This document shows, piece by piece, positions 57,656 to 64,000 of a stretch of DNA of 64,000 nt. Numbering within the stretch: position 1 is the first letter of the stretch; the number at the start of each line of letters is the position of its first letter. A program made the position numbers and the translations under genes. Source of the stretch: Phymorhynchus buccinoides (lineage: Eukaryota > Mollusca > Gastropoda > Neogastropoda > Raphitomidae); the NCBI GenBank assembly GCA_017654935.2, contig CM065712.1:28483412-28547411 (forward strand), in the 5' to 3' direction. The notes under the pieces were generated by a model. The model was not told where the DNA came from and searched no databases. It saw only the letters and a program-made list of their open reading frames with translations.

Positions 57656-57798
57656 CTTCTACTACTGCAGCGATTTGCGCAAGTCATTTCCCTTAACATG
57701 GGATTTCATCGCAAGGTTAGCGTTGGGCAAGTTCGGAGTAAGTGGGTTAAAGGCACAACAGGGCTATAAAAAAAGCCGATCCCAGGAATCGGGTAGTC

Positions 57799-58065
<267 letters not shown>

Positions 58066-58310
58066 GCCAGCGGCTCTCCTAGCTGAGGGCTGTCGCCTGC
58101 ACCAGTTTAGTTTTTCCCTCCTTCTCCGTAGCTGCGAGCGCTAAGCAGAAACTGACATTTTGAATGAACATCCATTCAACATCCTCCGGTCTGGAACAGA
58201 CACATATGGGACATTAGTAGATATAAAGATGGTGGGAACGATCCCGGAGGCAATGCCCGGAGGCAGTGCAGCACCAGGAAAGTCCCGAATTTTTAACAAT
58301 ACAGATGTAA

Positions 58311-58426
58311 AATGTGAATCTTGAAACTGACATTTTTGGAAGTTCAGTTTAACGTCGAGTATCGGCTTTCGCCATGTACGACGGGCTGAACAAACCAACC
58401 AGGGCATAAACAAGAATCACTGTCTT
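58311..58426 (-). mobile_element. U2 snRNA-headed repeat (copy B), body part
   Basis: Minus strand: AAGACAGTGATTC, CCCTGGTTGGTTTGTTCAGC and CGTACATGGCGAAAGCCGAT match copy A at 10.8 kb. The U2 head is displaced to 58751-58784 by a retroposon. Confidence 0.75.
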
Positions 58427-58750
58427 GGCGCCCTCGGAGGAGGACCTCACTCACGCTGGCTCCGCGACTAAGAGAATAGTGTCGTCAGTAGGGGGCTTAG
58501 TAGGTGGTGTCCTGAACAGGCTCCACTGAACTCCACCGAAGTGACTCAGCAGAAGTGCAGTGTCTCCTCGGTTGGTTGCCTCCTGACGGCCTAACATAGA
58601 TTCTCTCCCCTTGGACTGCTGGTCTCGGTTTCTGCGACTTGAACAAACCCGGGTGTAGCTGCGAATTGGGATTCGGAACGAGCGGCGTGGGAGCAACGCC
58701 ACTGTACAGCCCAGAAGATGGGACAGCAAAAAAAAAAAAAAAAAAAAAAA
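58427..58750 (+). mobile_element. Poly(A) retroposon ending GGGACAGCAAA (copy 4), inserted in U2-headed repeat
   Basis: Starts GGCGCCCTCGGAGGAGGACC and ends CAGAAGATGGGACAGCAAAA with about 24 A. Flanks AAGAATCACTGTCTT and AAGAATCAGTCTTA form a near-exact target duplication. The insertion is within 15 bp of the U2/body junction. Confidence 0.85.
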
Positions 58751-58784
58751 AGAATCAGTCTTAGCCAAAAGGCCGAGAAGCGAT
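58751..58784 (-). mobile_element. U2 snRNA-headed repeat (copy B), U2 head
   Basis: Minus strand from 58784: the same 26 U2 nucleotides as at 10781-10806, then the CTGATTC junction. No Sm site or second stem-loop follows. Confidence 0.75.
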
Positions 58785-58892
58785 CAGTATACAGTCTGAC
58801 ATTTTTAGCCTACTGCTTGCTTATATAGCACCGCGCTGGCTTTATGATCACTTTATTGTCCACAGAGAAAACGACGCAGAAAGCAGGGTTAC

Positions 58893-59046
58893 CTCGACAT
58901 GGCCACGGCTCTCACGACCCTCTTCCCGCTCTTCAGGGCGAAGGGGGCGAGGTATCTGAAGGTGACCTCGCGGTTCCCCATCCACCGCTTGAAGGGGGCG
59001 GGCACGGAACCGTCCGTCGTGAAGTAGAGCTGGCAGTCCGGAGCCT
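58893..59046 (-). CDS. DZANK1-like gene, exon 2: core of the N-terminal beta-sandwich
   Basis: Minus strand: acceptor GTTGCACGTCTCTGCAG before AGGCTCC at 59046, donor TCGAG|GTAACC at 58893. It completes Glu across the junction and encodes APDCQLYFTTDGSVPAPFKR, WMGNREVTFRYLAPFALKSG, KRVVRAVAMS plus a split Arg. The Y(F/Y)TxDGSxP motif, followed by F-x-Y-x-x-P-(F/I)-x-L and (V/I)-x-A-(V/I)-A-(V/M)-S, is the signature of the chitobiase/hexosaminidase C-terminal-like domain at the start of vertebrate DZANK1. In other proteins the same fold is an accessory domain. GC-rich codon use contrasts with AT-rich introns. Orthology is inferred from motif order only. Confidence 0.8.
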
Positions 59047-59067
59047 CTGCAGAGACGTGCAACATTT

Positions 59068-59272
59068 AGGTATTAGGTACTTTATAGTCACAGAGGCGTC
59101 TCTGTGAAATTCGGGTTGCTCCCACCTGGAGAGCACGTCGCAGCCAAAGATGCGCCACCCAATTTCTTTCTTCTTATTTTTTCTGCATGCGGTTTTTGTG
59201 TGACTGATGGGGAGGGGGGGGGGGGGGGGAAATTGTGACCAAATGACAACTTTTTCGTTGCCACTGAGTTTA
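59068..59272 (-). mobile_element. tRNA-headed SINE (copy 8, head missing)
   Basis: Tail TTAGGTATTAGGTACTTTAT lies about 20 bp upstream of the exon 2 acceptor. The copy ends at TTGCCACTGAGTTTA, where a piggyBac-like MITE begins. Confidence 0.85.
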
Positions 59273-59273
59273 A

Positions 59274-59460
59274 TTGAACCCTTTCATCGCCACTGTCGCC
59301 TCTTGGCACCACAATGATTTAACACCCATGTCACTAAAAGGCATCAAATGAGGGTCTGGTATCCAGTGACCTTATGTTCTTGATTTTGGGAGGTAAAGAT
59401 AGGCATGTTACAGAGGAATCCCCAGTATTCCAGACGAAATCTTCTCTCTACCCATGGTGC
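59274..59460 (+). mobile_element. piggyBac-like MITE (copy 14), right end missing
   Basis: TTGAACCCTTTCATCGCCACT to TTCTCTCTACCCATGG. Right end lost at the exon-duplication boundary. Confidence 0.75.
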
Positions 59461-59526
59461 ATCGATTATTATATATTACACCAACAACAATAACAATAAT
59501 ACAATAATAACAATGTAATCATCATC

Positions 59527-59590
59527 AATGTGGATGTCGAAATAAACGCCCGTTTCGATGAGTACTCGAAGCGGGCATGGTGTATCGATT
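59527..59590 (-). pseudogene. Duplicated 3' part of exon 1 with lost donor (pseudo-exon)
   Basis: CGATACACCATGCCCGCTTC and GGGCGTTTATTTCGACATCC on the minus strand copy the end of exon 1. The donor position reads ATTGATGATG instead of ATTGGTGATT, and a one-base indel breaks the frame. The surrounding (CAA/TAA)-rich intron text is duplicated too, so a segment of about 125-160 bp was copied in tandem. Confidence 0.8.
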
Positions 59591-59679
59591 ATATATTACA
59601 GCAACAACAATAACAATAATACAACAAAAAATGAACAATAATAACAATAATACAACAATAATAACAAAGTAATAATCAC

Positions 59680-59824
59680 CAATGTGGATGTCGATATAAA
59701 CGCCCGTATCAATGGTGGTCGAAGCGGGCATGGTGTATCGATCCCGTATGGCCGTGATCCTAGGATCGGGAAGATCCCCCCGGTGCATGATGGGCATTGT
59801 GTGGTTGGGATTATCCTTCCAAGC
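59680..59824 (-). CDS. DZANK1-like gene, exon 1 in this window
   Basis: Minus strand: acceptor GATATTTGTTTTCAG before GCTTGG at 59824, donor CATTG|GTGATT at 59680. 48 codons plus one base: AWKDNPNHTMPIMHRGDLPD, PRITAIRDRYTMPASTTIDT, GVYIDIHI. The last 15 residues lead into the TxDGS motif of exon 2 and would be the first strand of the domain. The clear acceptor implies at least one more 5' exon beyond 59.8 kb, which was not found; alternatively translation could begin at an internal Met. The exon's 3' end is duplicated just downstream in the intron. Confidence 0.65.
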
Positions 59825-59962
59825 CTGAAAACAAATATCTTACTCTTCTTAGGCCGTGTACACATACACGCGGATGTTCCGCGCGGAAACCCATGCGCAA
59901 TCCGTAAATTATAACAAGAAAAAAAGAAAGAAGGGAAAAAACATATGCACGTGTCCGTTACA

Positions 59963-61279
59963 CAGGGCTACCAATCGTCCCGCAAAACCAGGGGTCCCAG
60001 GGACTCCTTCACTTACAGCATAGAGGGTCCTCAGGGCTCCCAATCGTCCCGCAAAACCAAGGGGTCCCAGGGACTCCTTCACTTACAGTATAGAGGGTCC
60101 TCAGGGCTCCCAATCGTCCCGCAAAACCAGGGGTCCCAGGGACTCCTTCACTACAGCATAGAGGGTCCTCAGGGCTCCCAATCGTCCCGCAAAACCAGTC
60201 CCAGGGACTCCTTCACTTACAGTATAGAGGGTCCTCAGGGCTCCCAATCGTCCCGCAAAACCAAGGGGTCCCAGGGACTCCTTCACTTACAGTATAGAGG
60301 GTCCTCAGGGCTCCCAATCATCCCGCAAAACCAGGGGTCCCAGGGACTCCTTCACTTACAGTATAGAGGGTCCTCAGGGCTCTCCAATCGTCCCGCAAAA
60401 CCAGGGCTCCCAGGGACTCCTTCACTTACAGTATAGAGGGTCCTCAGGGCTCCCAATCGTCCCGCAAAAACAAGGGGTCCCAGGGATTCCTTCACTTACA
60501 GTATAGAGGGTCCTCAGGGCTCCCAATCGTCCCGCAAAACCAGGGGTCCCAGGGACTCCTTCACTTACAGTATAGAGGGTCCTCAGGGCTCCCAATCGTC
60601 CCGCAAAACAAGGGGTCCCAGGGACTCCTTCACTTACAGTATAGAGGGTCCTCAGGGCTCCCAATCGTCCCGCAAAACCAGGGGTCCCAGGGACTCCTTC
60701 ACTTACAGTATAGAGGGTCCTCAGGGCTCCCAATCGTCCCGCAAAACCAGGGGTCCCAGGGACTCCTTCACTTACAGTATAGAGGGTCCTCAGGGCTCCC
60801 CATCGTAGGGGTCCCAGGGACTCCTTCACTTACAGTTATAGAGGGTCCTCAGGGCTCCCAATCGTCCCGCAAAACCAGGGGTCCCAGGGACTCCTTCACT
60901 TACAGTTATAGAGGGTCCTCAGGGCTCCCAATCGTCCCGCAAAACCAGGGGTCCCAGGGACTCCTTCACTTACAGTATAGAGGGGTCCTCAGGGCTCCCA
61001 ATCGTCCCACAAAACCAGGGGTCCCAGGGACTCCTTCACTTACAGTATAGAGGGTCCTCAGGGCTCCCAATCGTCCCGCAAAACCAGGGGTCCCAGGGAC
61101 TCCTTCACTTACAGCATAGAGGGTCCCAGAGGCGGGATAGAGGGTCCCAGTGGCATAGCGAATGATAAAAATAATGTTTCTAGTGCATCCCTGGGACCCC
61201 CTGCACATTCTTTTAGAGGGTCCTTGAGAATTTTAGTGCTTCATCAGAGACCCCCAAATGGGGGTCCCTGGGAGCCCTG
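59963..61279. mobile_element. hAT-like MITE whose left end is amplified into a 68-bp array
   Basis: CAGGGCTACCAATCGTCCCG and GGGTCCCTGGGAGCCCTG are the outer ends. About 17 units of CAGGGCTCCCAATCGTCCCG, CAAAACCAGGGGTCCCAGGG, ACTCCTTCACTTACAGTATA, GAGGGTCCT fill 59963-61120. The right part (61130-61279) is a single copy matching the solo MITE at 21.2 kb. Flanks CCGTTACA and CCGTATTT are at best a decayed 8-bp duplication. Confidence 0.9.
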
Positions 61280-61300
61280 CCGTATTTCCCATAATCCGTA

Positions 61301-61868
61301 TACAGACAAACCCCTATTTTACGACCCTCTGTTAAGCGACCACCTCTCATTTGAGACCGGATTTGTTGGCACAGATGCATTTTACTATGTAAACGACCTC
61401 TCCTAAACGACTTCCTCTAAAACGCGACTTACGACCGCCATTTTGTTGGTTTTTACGACCGTTGCTGTCGTCTGCATAGACTTCGAGCAAAGGGAAACAA
61501 CCACGGTCAAGGGCCTGAAAGAGGAGTCGCTTCCCTTGTTGTAGAAAACATGGCGGAGAGCGTAGGAAAAGCACGAAAACCACTGACTTTGAAAAAGAAA
61601 ACCACTGACTTTGGACGAGAGTGGAGGTGATTAACAGAAGTCGGCGAAGTGAAACTGTAATACATCGATTGCACAATCCTATGGAGTTGGAAAGACCCAA
61701 ATCCAGTTTTAATATGTCATTGTATGTGTGCATGAAGAAGAGAGTATGAACTGTGCTGAACTTTTTCTTTCTATGGCTGCCAGTGAAAACCTCCGTCATA
61801 CGACCCCTCCAATTTACAACCGATTTTTCCGGACATTTTGGAAGTCTTAAAATAGAGGTTTGTCTGTA
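61301..61868 (-). mobile_element. pogo-like MITE with CAGACAAACC ends (copy 2)
   Basis: TA-CAGACAAACCCCTATTTTA and TAAAATAGAGGTTTGTCTG-TA. Very similar to 26664-27228, including the 150-codon open frame on the minus strand (61347-61799). Confidence 0.9.
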
Positions 61869-62055
61869 TTTGTTTCCCTCTTTCTTTCACTTATTGATTA
61901 TTTCTGCGGGGGAAATCTGGATGGACTGTGTACTCGGCCTTAGTCTACAAAGCACTAAGTCTGGCTGAGGATGGCTGTCTGGCTGTCTGTCCAGAAACAA
62001 AGGGAATTAACTCTACGGTTACAGGTTGGTTTCTAGTGCAGGGTTTTTCCCCTCC

Positions 62056-62062
62056 TTGATCT

Positions 62063-62148
<86 letters not shown>
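62056..62148. repeat. (GA)n microsatellite, then poly(G)
   Basis: GA run followed by a G run at about 62171-62187. A C run of about 31 nt lies at 62426-62455. Confidence 0.95.
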
Positions 62149-62151
<3 letters not shown>

Positions 62152-62488
62152 GGGAGTTGAGAGAGGGAAGGGGGGGGGGGGGGGGGGATGAGAGAGAGAT
62201 TATTATTATTGCCTGGTACAAAATTGCTTGTGAGTAAATAAATGAGCAAACAAACAAACAAGGAAAAGTGAAGAGCACAAAAACGACAAAAGATCTTCAG
62301 GAAAAAACAACAACAAATAAACTGTCAACTTCCCTCGGTAAGGTGAGCGCTGAAAGAAAAAGGCTCGATCAAGAAAAGCTCAAGCTGTATTTACTGGTCG
62401 AGGAGCAAAAGTGAACTTTACAAATCCCCCCCCCCCCCCCCCCCCCCCCCCCCCATACATTAACATAATACTTTTTTTCTGCTTCAGG

Positions 62489-62560
62489 TACATCGAAGGA
62501 GCCTACGATGGCTATAAACTCAACGGAGACTGGGAGAGCGCATTGAGACTTGGGATTTCT
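62489..62560 (+). other. Possible exon fragment
   Basis: After a C-rich tract and TTTTTTTCTGCTTCAG comes text encoding YIEGAYDGYKLNGDWESALR. The acceptor is good but no donor follows soon, and I do not recognise the peptide. It may be a gene on the opposite strand to the DZANK1-like gene or a pseudo-exon. Confidence 0.25.
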
Positions 62561-62734
62561 TTTCTTTTAGTCTTTTTTAAAATAATAATAATAATTTACA
62601 TGATCTTTTCTTGTACTGTGGGGGGGAGGGGGGGGATGGTGACATCAGAGTCATGACATGGGTGCAGCCTGGCCCACTCACAGCAATGATGTGGCCACAG
62701 CGTCCAGTTCAAAAGACTTCAAATGCCAAAATTA

Positions 62735-62900
62735 TGCTTCTTCTTCTTCTTCTTCTCCTGCATTCCCAGGCCAAAAGGCCATAATGGGTAAAGTATGTAC
62801 GTGTCAGGTCTTCAGTTTTCACTGGTCTCCTTCATCAAACGCATTCCTCCCAAGGACTGTCAGCGGGGAGTGGAATGATCTGCGGCAGGACGACCTCTGC
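62735..62900. mobile_element. (AAG)n-tailed repeat end (minus) fused to LINE C-terminal remnant (plus)
   Basis: CTTCTTCTTCTTCTTCTCCT, GCATTCCCAGGCCAAAAGGC is the reversed 3' end of the (AAG)n family. Directly after it, text encoding NAFLPRTVSGEWNDL resembles the FFPRTxxDWNxLP tail of non-LTR reverse transcriptases. Confidence 0.55.
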
Positions 62901-63370
62901 TCCTTCACTGCTGTCTGTCAGTGTCACCCCCCCCCCCCGGTGTGTCACTGTCAGCAGTGCAGGAGGATCAGCAATAACCCACCAGCCTACCCCTCACCCC
63001 CCTCAATATCCTGCTCCAGGATGTGGCATCACGCTCAAAAACCTGATCAGCGGGTGCGAGCTGGCTGGGTCACTATCCCTCTACACCCATGCAGTATTGG
63101 GCCAAATGTCGCCTTGCTTCAATCAAATGGAACCGACCCCCCCCCCCCCCCCCCCCAGCCTCTTTCCCCCCTGGGGGTGCCAGAATGATCAACGGAATGA
63201 TCGTGGGCCCCAAAGAGAAGAAGAACTCTTCAAGAAGAAGAAGAACTTCAAGAAGACTGAACTTGAGTATGAGTGAGTGAGGTCTTACTTACTGAACTGA
63301 ATTTCTCTTTTGGTGATATTAAACTATACTTGAACTTGAACTTGAACTGAGTATGACCAAAACGCCTGAA

Positions 63371-63652
63371 TATGGCTCCAACCCACCTGCGTGCGCATCT
63401 CGACCATTCCAACGGAAGTGTCGCCATCTTAGTCCTTATTTGTGTGTAAACAAAGTGAAAATGTTATCTAAATGTGTAAAGAAAACATCCAGATGTTATA
63501 AATACAGTTTAGATAAAGTTTCGAATTGGAACAGCCAAATACGCAGCATCGATCTGGCATTTTTCAAAAAAAGGTAAGGACTAAGATGGCGGTCTCCCAT
63601 AATCTGGCGCTCCTTGTGGCCGGATATGACGACACGTGGGTACCAGCCATAC
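63371..63652. mobile_element. THAP-type non-autonomous DNA element (longer form)
   Basis: Left TATGGCTCCAACCCACCTGC, right GGGTACCAGCCATA; CGCCATCTTAGTC and GACTAAGATGGCG are internal mirrors. It carries the THAP-like start at 63468-63560. Target duplication was not resolved. Confidence 0.75.
63468..63560 (-). pseudogene. THAP zinc-finger N-terminus of a transposase
   Basis: ATG at 63560 opens MPDRCCVFGCSNSKLYLNCI and stops after 30 codons. M-P-x-x-C-(C)-x-x-x-C-x-N is the start of the C2CH THAP finger known from P-element-type and related transposases. The distal C and H ligands are absent, so it is a deletion derivative. Confidence 0.6.
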
Positions 63653-63740
63653 AAAGATTTCACAGTCCGCAACTAACTGAAGCCATTGTGTGTTTTTTAC
63701 TCCCACCCTTTCACCTACACTGCAGGTGGGGATCATTGTG

Positions 63741-64000
63741 AACGAACTCACTCACTCTTATAGAGTTGCTGTTCATTGGAATGAACTAAGTACTAACATC
63801 AAGTTTGCAACTAATATTAACACCTTTAAAAATCTTCTGGATTCCAGTCAGAAATTTCAGAGTCTTTTTAATGATTTTGACTGATTGTCCTTCAAAAACT
63901 TGCTCAGACCCAAAATAATTTTTGCAACGTCATTGCCAAAGAGGGGACGTTATATAGGCCGCGAGGCCTAGGCTTGAGAGCCTGTCCCTACTACTACTAC
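63741..64000 (+). mobile_element. 5'-truncated LINE tail (Jockey/CR1-like), same family as 56.95 kb
   Basis: 63741-63884 encodes NELTHSYRVAVHWNELSTNI, KFATNINTFKNLLDSSQKFQ and stop. The UTR GGCCGCGAGGCCTAGGCTTG ends CTACTACTACTAC at the window edge, so the tail may continue. Confidence 0.85.

Overview
This window looks like a piece of nuclear genome from a marine invertebrate, most plausibly a mollusc. The reasons are sparse spliced exons with GT/AG borders, a tRNA-headed SINE family, many short inverted-repeat DNA transposons (MITEs), 5'-truncated CR1/L2/Jockey-like LINE tails ending in short tandem repeats, and long microsatellites and homopolymers. The species assignment is inference. Nothing prokaryotic or viral was seen.

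Host genes. The best-supported gene is on the minus strand, read from about 59.8 kb down to 33.7 kb. Six exons (59824-59680, 59046-58893, 55302-55128, 51500-51398, 38447-38245, 34039-33743) join with compatible phases at all five junctions into 358 codons ending at a stop. The first three encode a chitobiase/hexosaminidase C-terminal-like domain that resembles the N-terminus of vertebrate DZANK1. The zinc ribbons and ankyrin repeats expected of full DZANK1 were not found. One further exon (6555 to 7107 or 7174, plus strand) encodes a His/Pro-rich low-complexity protein that I do not recognise.

Layout. 0-6.5 kb: AT-rich non-coding DNA with microsatellites. 6.5-8.1 kb: His/Pro exon followed by minisatellites. 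8-33 kb: mostly MITEs, foldback elements, a U2-snRNA-headed repeat, an octamer-motif minisatellite and SINEs. 33-60 kb: the DZANK1-like gene, whose introns hold nested MITEs, SINEs, LINE tails and a 3.6-kb satellite of 125-bp units. 60-64 kb: a hAT-type MITE whose end has been amplified about 17 times, a second copy of a pogo-like MITE, a THAP-containing element and LINE tails.

Mobile elements fall into recurrent families: TTAA-flanked piggyBac-like MITEs (CCCTTTCACCGCCA ends), TA-flanked pogo-like MITEs (CAGTGGAACCTCCC and CAGACAAACC ends), hAT-like elements (CAGGG ends), a CAGACCTG family with 6-bp target duplications that carries a BED-like transposase start, elements with ATTTTTCGGACTATAAGG ends, a 370-bp tRNA-SINE, an (AAG)n-tailed repeat, and a poly(A) retroposon ending GGGACAGCAAA. 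Several are nested, which gives a relative insertion order.

Most promising oddities: a 26-nt perfect U2 snRNA 5' end joined at the same point to the same unrelated sequence at two loci; a 68-bp-arm perfect palindrome inside a hAT MITE; the last coding segment of the DZANK1-like gene repeated in tandem past the stop; a 1-kb higher-order repeat in the 125-bp satellite, whose unit holds a hairpin followed by GAAAC; and ten perfect POU octamers in one minisatellite.
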